Source: Hesseltinella vesiculosa (taxonomy: Eukaryota > Mucoromycota > Mucoromycetes > Mucorales > Cunninghamellaceae). From it: a stretch of DNA of 64,000 nucleotides. The position numbers were made by a program, and so were the translations under genes. Below, one piece after another: positions 11,423 to 23,800 of the stretch (positions within the stretch are counted from its first letter, which is position 1; every line of letters begins with the position of its first letter). Location of the stretch: contig MCGT01000030.1 in NCBI GenBank assembly GCA_002104935.1, forward strand, positions 270,831 to 334,830, given 5' to 3'. The notes under the pieces were generated by a model that was not told where the DNA came from, searched no databases, and worked only from the letters and a program-made list of their open reading frames with translations.

Positions 11423-12852
11423 ATGGGCATTTGTATTTCAGCTGAAGCAAAGGCCGAAAAAGACCGAAGCCTGGATATTGACAAAATGATTGAAAAAGAC
11501 GAGAAGCAAATGAAATCCGAGTACAAACTGTTGCTTCTTGGTAAAATAGGATGGCCATGAAAAAAGGAGGTGGAGCCGATTTTTCTTATTTATTGGTCTC
11601 TTTAGGCAGCGGAGAATCAGGCAAGTCGACGGTCGTCAAGCAGATTAAAATCATTCACCAACACGGATACACCAAACCCGAGCTGTATTCTTGGCGACCC
11701 ACCATCTATCAAAATGTCTTGGAATCAGCGCTGGCGCTGGTTCGCGCCATGAAAAAATTCAGCTGCCCTTTTGCAGCCGACATCACCATCGTACGAGAAC
11801 AAAAAAAAAAAAAAAAAAAAAGGCTAGAGCCCCTATTGATGCCATTTTTTTCGACGGGAGCTTAGACACATGTGGATTTCATTCTAGATTACTGTGCTCA
11901 GGATCCCATTGAGTTATTGGATCAAGCCTTGGTCCAGGCCATTCAAGGTGTTTGGCAAGACACAGCGACTGCCGCTTGGCTGGAGCGCCAAGGCAGTCAA
12001 TTTTACCTCATGGACTCGGCGTCCTATTTTTTTGATCACATCCAACGTATCGGGGACACTCATTACATCCCTGTCGAGCAAGATGTCGTCCGCGCCCGGT
12101 CAAAAACAACTGGCATCAGCGAGACGCACTTCACCTTGAAAGATGCCCGCATTCAGTAAGAAAGAAGGCGGCTGCTTAATCTTGCACATCCGCCTGACTT
12201 TTTTTTTTTTTACAGCTTGTTTGACGTGGGTGGTCAGCGGTCAGAGCGAAAAAAATGGATCCATTGCTTTGAAGCCGTCACCTGTATTATATTCTGTGTT
12301 TCCCTAAGTGAATATGACCAGGTGTTGCTGGAAGAAGGACGGCAGGTATGTGAGTGAACGAAGCCGCTGGGGAGAGATCTCATCTTCAGTTTTGTTGCAG
12401 AACCGTATGCTGGAAAGCCTTGTATTGTTTGAATCAGTAGTCAATAGCCGATGGTTTTTAAGATCGTCTGTTGTGCTATTTTTAAACAAGATCGACATTT
12501 TCAAGAAGAAGCTGCCGGTGGTGCCATTGGAAAATTACTTCCCGGACTATGGCGGTGGAGCAGATGTGAACAAGGCTGTCAAATACATCATCTGGCGCTT
12601 CGGCCAGACCAATCGTGCGCGTCTGGCCATCTACCCTCAGTAAGTTACAAAATTAACCGTACCTCATGTTCTTACGCATTCTTTGCCGGTTGGCAGTATT
12701 ACTGAGGCAACCAACACTCAAAACGTAAGCTGCCGCGGTCTTTTTATCCGCCCTTTCCAACTCCGTTTTTTTTTTGTTAGATTCGAACCGTTTTTGAAGC
12801 CGTGAAGCAGACGGTGTTGAGGAATTCTTTAATCGACTGTGGGCTTTTGTAG
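11423..12852 (+). CDS. Heterotrimeric G protein alpha subunit
   Basis: This GTPase relays signals from seven-helix receptors at the plasma membrane. It starts [20 protein letters not shown], which has the Gly2 myristoylation context and Cys4 for palmitoylation. All G-boxes are visible: the P-loop [13 protein letters not shown] (split by an intron after the first Gly), the switch I ARSKTTGI, switch [25 protein letters not shown] as [13 protein letters not shown], and the last box as ITEATNTQN. The helical domain continues as [20 protein letters not shown] using the acceptor at 11865, because the nearer TAG at 11887 breaks the frame. It ends CGLL, with Cys at position -4. Fungi usually have several paralogues; which one this is cannot be said. 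Confidence 0.96.
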
Positions 12853-13587
12853 AGACTTTTTTACAGTAAAATAAAACCTCTGGTTATCGGCATGACATTT
12901 TGCCTGGGTGCATGTTCTTCTGAGAGGCATGGATGGGCAAACGAAGCCGGCCAGTGAAGGCTGTCCAACCGACATTAAACGATTCGTTCATGATATGCTT
13001 ATGAATGGCGAGGCTAATCTCGCCTAGTTTGCATAAGCTGTATTATCATGACTAATGTACACTTTGCCTTTTCCTCTTGCACGCTATGGAAGTCTAGCAT
13101 CACAGCGTAGACGGCTACGCACCTGTATTACTTCAGCCACACACATCAGGCATCCTTACACGCATCCAAATCATTCATAACGCGTTGGCAACGTCATTGC
13201 TTTTTATTTTTTTGCCCGCGCTTCCTGGTGGGTTGTCTCATGCTTGACAGGCACATGTCGTCAGAGCCATGAGCTGGCCACGATTTGGCATGTCCCCGAC
13301 ATGAAAACGTCACACTTCATGCAAAGAGCATCATGAAGCCGATGCATGGGCTCCAGGCTTGCGATGTCCTTTTCATGTTCTCCATTCTTATCTCCATTGA
13401 CCCAGATGTTGCCCTGCAAAAGAAAAGGAGTCCAAAGGCACAGAGCCGCCACTCGCCCTGCGACTTTTTCTTTTTTTACGACACGGTAGCAAGCATAAAA
13501 TACAAGCCATGGGGGTTATGAAGTCAGCATCGTTTTTATTGTGAATCCAAGCAGTGTTGTAGAAAAAAAGAGATGTGTACAATGGTT
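12853..13587. other. Intergenic region
   Basis: This spacer lies between the G alpha gene and the 3' end of eL37. I see no conserved coding segment, RNA gene or repeat in it. Confidence 0.5.
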
Positions 13588-14241
13588 TTAAGCTTGCTTC
13601 TTGGCTTGGGTGCCTTCACGGAAGCCGTTGGTGAAACGACGGTGAACAACCTTCAAGTAGCGCATACGGCCAGTACCGGTGGTCTTTCTTCTCTTGCCCT
13701 TTTCGGACCAGTTGACTGTAGAAGAAAATGATAAGTCATGGTCAAGCAGCAGCAAGAAATGAATACTTACAGGAGCGGATCTTAGCGGCAGGGTAACCAC
13801 ATTGAGCGCAGGTCTTCTTTTGCTTGTGGAAAGAGCGGTCGCCACAACGACGGCAGAGGGTGTGCGACTTGGTGTGACGCTTACCGAACGAAGAAGTACC
13901 TTTCGTCTATGATAAAAAAAAAAAAAAAGTGAGCATGTTTGCTGGCATGCTAATAAAACGAATATGGCATCGAGAGGACATCAATGCACATAATGAGTCG
14001 GTGATCGCAAAAGAGCTGGGCGGTGAGATGGTGGATAGGATCGAGTAAAACAAGGGTTGAATGAGCAAATGAAGGGATGGTCCATGGAAAAAAAAAAAAA
14101 AAAAGGTGCAAGGTAGGAAGACATCCATCCATCCATCCATTCGCAAAATAGCCATAGGTGATCCACCATGGTTGATCATTGTTGTGGGATGTTCCCTCTC
14201 GATGCGCCCGCGTCGTTTATGGTCAAGGTCAAACTTACCAT
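13588..14241 (-). CDS. RPL37: 60S ribosomal protein eL37
   Basis: This is a zinc-binding structural protein of the large ribosomal subunit. The first exon contains only the ATG (14241-14239), followed by a GTAAGT donor. Exon 2 encodes [20 protein letters not shown], then [20 protein letters not shown]. The two CxxC pairs form the zinc site. Exon 3 encodes [20 protein letters not shown] and ends with [11 protein letters not shown]. The length of about 92 residues matches the family. Intron 1 is unusually long for this window (about 330 nt) and carries an (ATCC)n tract near 14121-14140, which would suit a regulatory first intron as in many fungal ribosomal protein genes. Confidence 0.97.
14121..14141. 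repeat. (ATCC)n tetranucleotide repeat in eL37 intron 1
   Basis: About five tandem ATCC units lie in the first intron of eL37 (GGAT in the sense strand). A similar imperfect (ATCC)n tract sits upstream of ribosomal P1 at about 53129-53152. Confidence 0.85.
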
Positions 14242-14395
14242 GCTGGATAAACTAAAACCAGAGGGAGGAGGAAAAAAGAAAAAGAAAAAAAACCACAGCA
14301 CAAAAAAAAAAAGGTTGTTTACCAAAGGCTGACGTAGGATTGAATGTCCGCTGTCAACGACGCACTTTATTATATCCTGTTCTTCTGTAACAAAG

Positions 14396-15882
14396 CTATT
14401 TTCGTTGTCGTGCCTCCAGTCGTTCCTTGGCAATGGCTTCATCAACAGGCATGTAGTAAAGATGTGGGGTGGTCTTTGTCTTCAAGAACAGATCATCCAA
14501 GGACTTTTCCAAAGGCTTTGGTTCCACCACGTCTGTAGGCTTACCACTGACGGACAATCGGTTGAAGACAGACGACCGGTTTTCTTCCATTGTGTCCGAG
14601 GCCAAGGCGGACGTTGGACCTTTGGTAAAAGAAAAGAGGTTGAGCTTCCGGTAGGCCATCCAGTAAAAAGAGATTTATCCTTTATAATTTACCCTGTCTT
14701 GATTGCAGTTGTTTTGATATTTGATCCAGACCGCCGATGCGTCGTTTGCTGGTGGGAGGTGATAGGGGTGCGTCATTGATGGGGATATTGTTCAGGACGT
14801 TTTCCAACAGCTTTTCCCAGTTGGCACGGCCGTGTTGCTCGGCCACTTTTTGTTCGACCTCGATCAACTGTTCAGCTTGCAGCTCGCTCAAAGGCACAGC
14901 TGTGATCGTGCCACCGGTTTCAGGTGGATATTGTGTGCCGTCCAATCCTTTGGTTGCCAGGCTGGCCATTTCTGACGTGTCGTACTGATGGGGAGAAAAC
15001 AGGTCAGCAGCGTGTAGAATGTCCCGTTTTAAACTTACAACCACATAGCTGTGTGTCTTGATAGGGTCGATCCAAATGCGTTTCAACGTACCGAATTGTT
15101 CCAAATGGGTGCGCAACGTTTTGTTAATCAGAGGCCGCACCAATCCCTTGATGCAGAGTGCTTGTAGATTTTCCTGGAAACGAAAATACTTGGTCAATGC
15201 CAGTGTGTGATTTCATCTAATCGCCTACCGGTGCAACGGGAGCAGATGGCGTGGCGTCCGCCGTTTCCTTGGAGGTGTCCTTGGGTGATTCTTTGACGGG
15301 CTCATCGGACGATTCCTTGGGCGCTTCCTTGGGAGCTTCCTTTACTGGTTCCTGAGTCGGTACGGAGGGGGCATCCTTGACGACGTCGGCGGCGGGTGCT
15401 TGTTTGGCACGCTTGTCTAATGATGGGGGGAGGGAAAAAACGGATAAACGAGCGGTGAGTCTCACGTTGCATGCTCCTTTGAAACCCCCCCATTTGGTTC
15501 TCTTGACGTTCGTTCATTTACCTTGATGAGGCTCTTCTTCCAGCTTTCGTTTCTTGGATGCAGCATCGGTGGATGGCTGGATATTGGCAGCCGTGGCATC
15601 ATTAGAGATCTCAGCGGGGAGAGCAGATGGCTGTTGTGCATCTTGTTCAGGTTTATCGGCAGGAGGTTGGTCAACTGATGGGGTGGCCTCGGCAGGTGGA
15701 GGAAGTTGATCGACAGCAACATCGGCAGTTGCTGATGTGGGCTGATCGTTGTTGTCGCTGGCCATGGCTTCAATCAATCGCGCAACAAGCTCGTCTTTTT
15801 TTCCGGTCTTCGCCAGATTGCGTTTGCCAAGCTCCTCACGCAGATCGACCACTCTCATCTTTTTGATTGCTTCAATGTCCAT
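14396..15882 (-). CDS. Acinus-like SAP-RRM protein (ASAP/PSAP complex)
   Basis: Acinus is the scaffold of the ASAP complex, which binds RNPS1 and SAP18 and acts in splicing and with the exon junction complex. The N-terminus is a SAP domain (MDIEAIKKMRVVDLREELGK, KTGKKDELVARLIEAM). A long low-complexity Pro/Glu/Lys/Ala region follows, with repeated KEAPKE-type motifs and a KKRKLEEE nuclear signal. Then comes an RRM-like domain: LQALCIKGLVRPLINKTLRT, LEQFGTLKRIWIDPIKTHSY and the end of the fold around AVPLS. The C-terminus contains PLEKSLDDLFLKTKTTPHLY, which matches the conserved RSB motif that binds RNPS1 and SAP18. The order SAP, linker, RRM, RSB is diagnostic. Several short introns interrupt the gene. 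Confidence 0.88.
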
Positions 15883-16072
15883 GGTAACAATTTCAATCTA
15901 ACTGGAAGAAGAAGAAGAAAAAAAAAATGCAAAGAAATGGAAACAAAGAAAAAAAAAAAACGACTGTTTTTTTTAGAGATATATTTTTTTTGACAATGTC
16001 CGCGTGTCTCCTTATTGAGACATGCCTTGCAAGCAAAACGAAAAATTCTAAGTGAAGGATGGTTTTATTGCG

Positions 16073-17214
16073 TTATGCTTCATTTTCAAATCCACCAGGG
16101 ACATTGGGGCGAGGAGCGTCGATTTCGGGTAGAATGGACCACAGCTCATGGGCAAGCGCCATTTGAGCAGGGTGGTCTTGGGCAGGGCGAATAGCCATGT
16201 ACTTGCGGGAGAACAAATTGACAGGCTGTTCGGAGGCATGGCGCGGGCAGCCGGAAAGCACAAGACCGCCAGCCTCTTGGACAATCACTATAGACGCACA
16301 AACATCCCATTCCCAACAGCCGACTTCCCAGTACACGTCCAGACAGCCCTTGGCGACAGAACACATGTTGATGGCGGCCGAGCCAGTGGCTCGGATGCTG
16401 AGGGCCTGCTTGCCGCCTTGAGCGCGTGACTTGACGAGTTGGTGCATGAATGCGAGCTTCTTGTCAATGGATTGCGGTGACCGGTCTGATCCGACTTCGG
16501 TGCCAACCACACATTGCGAGAGGTCTTTCAGAGGGGCTTTGAACAAGGGCAACGATTGGGTTTCATTCAAATAGGCACCGAGGCCACGCCCGGCCGAATA
16601 CAGTTCGTTCGTCAAAGGGTTGAATACCACGCCCACCACTGGCTCCTTGGCCATCGTCAGACCGATACTTACAGCCACACAAGGGTACCCATGCACAAAG
16701 TTGTTGGTGCCGTCTAAGGAAGAAACATCAGCCAACGCAGCCACTTTTTTTTTTTGTTTGTCATTTTTACCAATAGGATCCACAATCCAAGTAGGGTCGT
16801 CCGTAAATACAGTGTTTTCACTTGATTCTTCACCAATAAACCTTGAAACACACGAACAAGAGGTAAAAAAAAAAAAAGAAGGGGCGGTCAGGGCTCCTGT
16901 TTTGGGCAAAACGTCTCAGCCGTTGACTTACTTGTGGTCAGGGTAGGCTATTGTCAACCGGGCTTTGATGTATTCTTCTACAGCACGGTCAGTCTCGGTG
17001 ACAATGTCGCTTGGATTGTCGGCTTTGACGTCAGTATGAGTGGCATCCCCATGATGGCGTTTGGTAACGGCATCACCAATGATGGCCCCAGCATCTCGGG
17101 CCAGTTGAATAGCAAAGGTAAGGTATTCCTTGACTAGAAACAAAACCAGCTGGTTTAGTTCATGTATCAGCTACTGCGATTTGTTTAGGATAGTTTACTC
17201 TTGGGATCGGCCAT
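16073..17214 (-). CDS. Inositol monophosphatase
   Basis: The enzyme removes phosphate from inositol monophosphates (Mg-dependent, lithium-sensitive family). Exon 1 (from ATG 17214) encodes only MADPK plus one base, then an intron leads to IKEYLTFAIQLARDAGAIIG. All family motifs are visible: TETDRAVEEYIKARL, FIGEESSENTVF (metal-binding Glu), WIVDPIDGTNNFVHGYP (split by an intron between I and D) and YWEVGCWEWDVCASIVIVQE (the second metal-binding Asp). The end is FENEA at 16073. A start at the Met near 17143 appears in a simple ORF view but lies in the intron. The length of about 305 residues is as expected. Confidence 0.95.
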
Positions 17215-17956
17215 GAAGCAAGGCGAGCAATGAACAAAAAAAAAAAGTGTGGAGAAGAAAAAAAACGATGCGGGTTCTCACTTTGGCTTCTCCACTTGCT
17301 GCAAGAAGCGGAGGCTGAAATCCCTTGGTTGACATGTGTTGTCGAGTTCTCGGGCAACTCGTCTTCTTGACTGTGCTCCAAACGATGCTTGAATGAAGAC
17401 GCACTGATCCTAGATAAAACAAACACATGTACCAAAGGGAGAGGCGAGATGGCTGGAGTGAAGAGGGAGACAAGCATGTCTCAAGCAAAATCCGAACTCG
17501 TCTTCCAAATGAACAAAGACACCAAGGCATTTAGGAAAGGCAGCAGGACCAACGGGAGCCAAAGAAACCAAGACACAAGCTGCCTGATTGGTCTGCGGTC
17601 GCACCTGCCATTCCAATTCGCTTCACCTGTCCCTGCCTTCCCAGAAACGTCTCGTAAAAAAAAAAATTTAATAAACAAAAAAGGAGAGACTCTGAGCCAC
17701 TCCTTTTTCCCAATTGGCTAAACACAATAGAACAAAAGGGAACAAACAAGAGGGAGAAAGGTCAAAGCAAAGGGAAGGGAGACCTTTTTTTTATCCTAGC
17801 ATTTCCAAATCAGGGTTGCCATCTTTTCTTAGTTTGACCTTCCGCCAGAGTTCCACCAAAAAGAAAAAAAAGGGAGCGTTTTGTTGTTGTGCTAAATTTA
17901 ACTTGGCTGGTTTTTTTATCACACTTTTTCTCTTTTTCTTTTTCTTTAGATTCAAA
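17215..17956. other. Divergent promoter region
   Basis: Shared upstream region of the IMPase gene (minus) and the DUF7137 gene (plus). It contains A/T runs but no recognisable coding segment. Open frames on both strands here lack family features. Confidence 0.5.
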
Positions 17957-18923
17957 ATGAAGACCTTCAGCTGTCTGTTTCTATTATTATTATGCTGTAT
18001 CTTTATCCATGCTGACAATGTGATCTATGTGGAAAAGCGATGCAAGTGACTGTTACCCCTTTCGTTTCTTTTGCATTGACCGTCTCGAGCATTATCTTAT
18101 ATTTTTTTTTACTCTTCAACAGATCCTCAAGCCGGTAGCGTCGTCCCAACATCATCAGCTGCTCCTCCTCCACCTGCTTCATCATCTGCTGCTCCTCCTG
18201 CATCAGGATCCGGCCAACCTTCTGGATCCGTCATACCTACACAATCCGCTGGTGGCAATGTCACAGCCCCTGGCAATGGCACTGCCAATGGCAATAACAC
18301 TGGTAACCCTCTTGGGGGTCTGCCTACATCCGCCAGCTACGGCGTCACCGTTCAACCTGGCATGGCCTCTTTCCTGCAACCTACCCCCAGCAAATCTGTC
18401 TCGCCCCTGTACCGAGTCGACGCAAACGAAAACATCACCTTTGTCTGGAGTTATACCAATCTGCTTGTACGACCTGCCAACCTGACGCTTGCTGCCGTGG
18501 GTCCCCAATCAGCCACCTACACCATTGCTGGCCTGCAAGGCGACGCCACCAGCTACGTCTGGCAACTCAACTCGGTCGTTCCCAAAACACCCTTGATGAA
18601 CGGCTATTACCAGATCCAGCTTTATGACCAACGTGGTCCTTCTGCCTATGCTTCGCCTGGCTGGCTTATGCCCCAATCACGTCTCACCATCGCCTTTTAT
18701 ACTCCCGAGAGCTATCAGCCCATTTCCAATAGTGAGTTGCCCAATGCACTATAAGACATAACCTCTTACCCACTCTCTTTTTTTTTTTTTTTTTTACTCA
18801 GGTAATTATTGCCCTACCTGCTTCTATAGTGCCGCCTGGAAACGTTCTTTTGGCCCCATCGGAACAGCCTTTGGCATCGCCTGCGTCACCTCAGCCCTCT
18901 TGATCTATGGCCTCCTCAATTGA
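17957..18923 (+). CDS. Cell-surface protein with DUF7137-type domain
   Basis: The product begins MKTFSCLFLLLLCCIFIHA, a signal peptide. A Ser/Pro/Ala-rich stretch follows, then the conserved module: VSPLYRVDANENITFVWSYT, NLTLAAVGPQSATYTIAG, YVWQLNSVV and GYYQIQLYDQRGPS. These match the fungal DUF7137 pattern, in which a beta-sandwich sits on the cell surface. A C-terminal hydrophobic helix (GTAFGIACVTSALLIYGLL) suggests a membrane or GPI anchor. Intron 1 is uncertain: the CAAG/GTGACT donor fits only with an acceptor at the TAG near 18141, giving RCNVVPTSS at the join. The second intron (about 18732-18801) is clear. Function is unknown; a role in wall biogenesis is inference. Confidence 0.82.
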
Positions 18924-19178
18924 TAGACTTTTTTTTTTTTTTCTTCCAATACTTCCCATTCATTTTGATCCCCAGTAAATAACACACCTTGATATCTTCA
19001 TGTAACTCTCCCCTTTTCCCCCTTTCGATTCTTGTCTTTCTGTAACTCTCCACGATCTCTATAAAAACGCCAGTGAACCCAAAAAGGGCAGCTGACATAA
19101 AGAGCCCGCATTTTTCAGGTTTTTTTATTTTTATCATTTATTTTTTCTTGATTCTCCTTCTCTTTCAGTGATTGTATC

Positions 19179-20587
19179 ATGTTGGACGAAGAAGATGCGC
19201 TTGATTTTGGTGAATTGGATGAAGATTTTGAGCTGGATGCAGATCAAATCAAGGCTATCGATGCCGAACTTGGGTTAGACATTGACGAAGATCTGGAAGA
19301 AGCAGCACCTTTGGCACCGTCCACAAACAGCAACGACATCCTGTCATCCTCTCTTTCCAACACAAAATCGTCTCCTCCATCACCTCCCCGTCCATCTGAA
19401 TCCCAACCTCCTGTTGAAAAACGCACGTACCAACAACCATCCCATCGACAGCACTCTCAGCAGCAATCGTCAGCCCATCATGCAAGACCTGCCATGTAAT
19501 GTACAAAAAAAAAAAATGGAAGGTTCTTTTCCTCCCTAACATCTTGCCCCCCTCCCCATCTCCAGGTTCCCAATGATGCCAATGCCCACACCCAATATTC
19601 ACATCAATCCCAACTTCAAAGGCCCACTGGATTTCTCGCGAATTCAAGGCCGATCATTCCAAAGCAACAACAACTACAGCAACTACAACAGCAGCAGCTA
19701 CAACCATAACAGCGGCAACTTCAGCAGCAGCAACAGCGACCGACGCCATAACATACCAGGCAACCATCAATTCAATCGCAATGGATCCCATTCGCCCATG
19801 TCCCAATCCTCCCATGATCTCACCCGCCAGCGCATGGCTGCCCATCCTCCACAGAAGCGGTCCTATTCCGACGATCAGCTAGCCACCAGCCAACACGTTG
19901 ACCGAGCCCAACCTCGGCCTCGCCACATGGTGCCTGCCGCCAATGGAAATGTCATTGAACACAACGGCCTTCTGTCGATCCGGGGCGCCGCTAACCGCAC
20001 AGGCTCAGCATCCCCTCCAGCCGTCCGCAACAAGTACGTCCAACCTTATACCAAACCAGGCTTTGATCAAAGCCGTCTGCGCGCGAATCCTGGGCCTGCT
20101 GTTCCGCGCTTTGAAAACGGCAAAGCCAACAAACTGATCCTCTCCAATGTTGCTGCTGGCATCTCCAAGGCCAGTCTCCAAAGCCTCGATCCTCTCATCA
20201 AGGTATGAACACTCGCCGACGCTTTTTTTTTATCGATTCATCGATTCTCTCTCTTGATTGCTGTCTTTTTTTCATACCACCCCACCCATTTTGCTACACT
20301 CTCCCCTTTTGTTTCTGCTCCAACTCACTCATGCCTTTTTTTTTTTTGCTTTTTCTCCGTTCATTCTATTATATGTCACGTCATTATTCCCTTAGGACAT
20401 TCAAATGGAGGCGAACAAGAACCAAGCAAGCGTTTTGTTTACTTCCATTGACGAAGCTGTGCAATTCCGACGAAAATACAACAGGCAAGACGACGCGCTT
20501 TCCATCGATAGCCGCTCACTTCTTTTTTTTATTGACAGATTTCTCTTTCATGGCCAAAATCTTACAGTCACCTTTGCTCAAAAATAG
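19179..20587 (+). CDS. Asn/Ser-rich protein with C-terminal RRM-like fold
   Basis: The N-terminus is acidic (MLDEEDALDFGELDEDFEL and LGLDIDEDLEEA). A long disordered region rich in Asn, Ser, Gln and Pro follows, including a stretch of alternating Asn, Tyr and Ser at about 19660-19745 that looks prion-like. The C-terminal 70 residues read LILSNVAAGISKASLQSLDP, then across an intron DIQMEANKNQASVLFTSIDE, AVQFRRKYNR and FHGQNLTVTFAQK. The pattern of beta-alpha-beta-beta-alpha-beta with aromatic positions replaced suggests a degenerate RRM. An RNA-binding or mRNP role is inferred. I cannot assign an orthologue. A pyrimidine-rich tract and CAG just upstream of the ATG may mark the end of a 5' UTR intron. 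Confidence 0.78.
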
Positions 20588-20837
20588 TACATTTGAATAA
20601 ACCAAACTTCTTTTTTTTTTTGCGCCAGCGACAGGAACAGGCTACAGGTGGTTTATTGATTGACTGATTTCGAGAATGGAGGGCCATGGCTAGAACATGC
20701 AATTACAAAAGAAAAAAAAAGAGGGGAGGGGAGTATATATAGGATCATTACAAGGTATGACAAGGAAAGGAAGGAAGGGAGACGTCAAAAAAAAAAAATG
20801 CCAGGAGAGTAAAGTACAGTGGAAACGGGGAGAAAAT

Positions 20838-23800
20838 CTAAAAACCAGCGCCGGCCATGGTGGTGTTAAAGTGGACAACTTGATTGATGACCATGGCATC
20901 CACACCAAAACGTTCCTGGACACGGCGGCATCGTTCTTCATCATTGGCCTGGCCAGACGTCACCAGAATCAACCCGCTTTCCTTGATGGTCTTGATCAAC
21001 GGCGGCACTTGCACCAAGAGCGAAGCTTCACAGATGACACCCAAAAGATTGTTACGTTTGGCGAATTTGACGGCTTCTTTCAGAGACGAGCCACAGATTT
21101 GGTCAGGTATAGATGCAAGTTTGTCGTTGGCTTCGGTCTGATCTAGTTTTCGCTTCACGCCCCGTACCGGTGACTTATTGAGCCCGCAACAAGTATTGTA
21201 AAACACAGAGTCTTCAAACAAAAAGAAGGGTGAGTGTCATGCTGATGCGAAAAAAATAAAAAAGAGGGTGACCTACAGTTGGGTTGTTTCCAATTGATGA
21301 CTGTGCAAATGGCGGTATTGTAGGAAGAGAAGAAGATCCGGACATTGGGTTTTTGGGGTGGCAGGGATCGCACATAGTCATAAATGCATTGGAGAATGGT
21401 ATCGACAAACGAGTTGCGATTGGCAATGTTGGAAAAGGACGAGATCGCCAGATCAGCCAAGGAAGGATATTTCAATTCAAGATGAAGTCCATAGTGACTA
21501 GGCAAGTTCTGGATTGAAAAAAAAAAGAAGGGATGAGTCTCTTTGGGTTTTGCATTTGCTGCTGAGCTTACTTTGAAGACATCTTCTAGGGATAAAAAGG
21601 AGGCATGGTTGCCGAGAGATTGGATGATCATGCTGTTGTGAGTGACGGGACAGAGGCCGTGGGCAGGCTGCTGGTCGATGAGATGCTTGTTCTTGGCCAG
21701 GAGCTTGGCTCCCAGAGACTGGAATTGGGCAAAGGTGATGTCGGAGATGGCCAGGGCGAGGTCGTCATAGTGAAGCAGCCAGTCGCCGTAGATGACAGGC
21801 ACAGCATCCTTGGTGAGCTGGACAACGGCGCGGACATAGTCGCCAGACAAGGATGAGGCGGTGATGAAGGAGGCTAGGCCAGACGACGAGGAAGACAAGG
21901 CGCCGCCGGAGGGCGGAGGTGGATGGGCGGACAAGACGGATGGAGACGCGGCGGCGGAGGTGGGGGTGGTGGAGGGCTCGGGCGTGGCGCGCTCGGAATG
22001 GTTGGCGGACGAGGGAGGCAGAACGGTGTTGGTGGATTTCCAGTAGGTTTCGATGCGGCCGCCGATTTCGAGCTGGACGCCACGGAAGGGCTTGACGACG
22101 GAGTATTCAAAGGTGAGCTGGCCCACGACTTTGAGATGGGTGTCGAGGAGGGGCAGGGTGGACTGGCAGGCCTTGGTCTTGAATTCGGCCGAGTTGAAGA
22201 TCAAGGGCAGGGCTACGCCGCGGCCGAGGATCTTGGAGCCAAAGGTGGCAAAGATGTCGAACTCCAAAAAGAAATCGTCGAGCTTGTCGACCTGGAAGTT
22301 GATGATTTCGCGGTCGTCGGCGAACGGCAGGATGACGCTGTGGGGGATCATGCCGGTGTCGGGATTGGAAGAGATCATGAGCTTGAGCGAGGAGATCTGG
22401 CTGTTGTCGAACAGGCGGATGGGCTGCTGCCGGAGACAGATCTGCACTTGGTATTTGCGGTCGAGGTAGCTGTGGCCGTAGATGCGGAAAGGAATGATGG
22501 GCGGCGGGAGCGACAGCGACGGAATGGTGTCCAGTTCGGCTTCCATGTCGTCCTCGTCGAGGTTGGCGGGTGAGGCCAGCGACGCAGGCGATGAGGTGGA
22601 AGCGGTGAGCATGGTTTGCGGGGTGGTCAAGAGGGCGGAGGAAGTGCTGGCGGCGGCGGCGGTGGCGATGACAGGCATAGGAGGGCCGGGCGTGGCTTTG
22701 GTTTCGCCACCGGCATCGATCAGCAGCTGCACAATGTCCATGTGGCCTTCCCATGCAGCATGGTACAAGGGCGTCATGCCGTTTTCGTCCTTGGCATTGA
22801 CCTTGGCGCCGGCTTGGATCAAGATGCGGGCACATTCCAGGTGGCCGTCACTGACGGCCCAAAAGAGGGGTGTCCAGGAGGAATACTTGTCCGGCACGTC
22901 GACGTCGTCGGGGTTCTTGGACAGCAGGCGGCACAGCTCTTCGTGGCCCTGACGGGCAGCGATGTGGAGCGGGTAGAGCGACTCGGCGTTGGGCAGGTTC
23001 TTGGCGCCGCGATGGTACAGCAGCAGGGCGATTTCGGTGTGGCCGCAGTGGCAGGCCAGCGACAGGGGGACGTGGTCGCCTTCATGGCTGGGCTCGATGC
23101 TGGCATGGGCGTCCAGCAGCAGCTGCACGCAGGGGGTGTGGCCGTTGGTGATGGCGTACACCAGCGGCGTGAAGCCGTCGTGGTCGCGAGATTCGATGTC
23201 GGTGCCTTGGGAGAGCAGGTAGGAGACGCAGTCGCTGAAGCCGTTCATGGTGGCGTAGTGCAGGGCGGTGCGGCCGTAGACGTCCGTGACCTGGGCATTG
23301 GCGCCGTGTTCGGCGCAGGCAACAAGGAGCTGGAGACGGCCGTTCATGGCAGCCACATGCAAACACGAGCGTTCGTTGATGTCGTCGACGTATTCATAGT
23401 TGATTTTCTGGGTGTCGACCAGCATGGCGACGATGTCGTCGGAGCCTTCCGAGCAGGCATGCCAGAACACACGCGAAAGACGGTCGCGTTCGTGGCCATC
23501 GTCTTGGGGGGCGGTCAGGTTGGTGGGCGGTTTGACGTTGCGGTCCAAGATGTCCCGTACCAAGGAGGATTGATTGTTGGAGACGGCCTTGACCAGTTCC
23601 AATTCCAGATCGTCCATGACGGTGGTGGCGGCCTGGTCGGTGGGGTTGGTGGGCACCGACAGGGGTGAGATGATGTGGGAAGAGGTGAGTGGCAGGCTGG
23701 GGGCGTTTTCCTGATGAGAGTCGTTGATGTTCGATTGGATGTCCAAGAGCTCGAGGCGGTTGGCCGAAGCGAGGTCGGCCAATTCACATAAGAACTGGGT

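Noticed and set aside
11888..11888. Splice acceptor at the TAG ending at 11887 in the G alpha gene
   Set aside because: It would shift the frame before [11 protein letters not shown]. The acceptor ending at 11865 keeps phase 0 and adds THVDFIL.
21923..22573. 216-codon plus-strand frame (Gly/Asp-rich)
   Set aside because: It is antisense to the PHO81 linker and GDPD region, with composition explained by codon bias of the opposite strand.
22616..23668. 350-codon open frame antisense to the PHO81 ankyrin region
   Set aside because: It is a shadow of the GC-rich ankyrin exon. Its Gly/Val/Gln-rich text has no family pattern, while the minus strand encodes clear ankyrin repeats.
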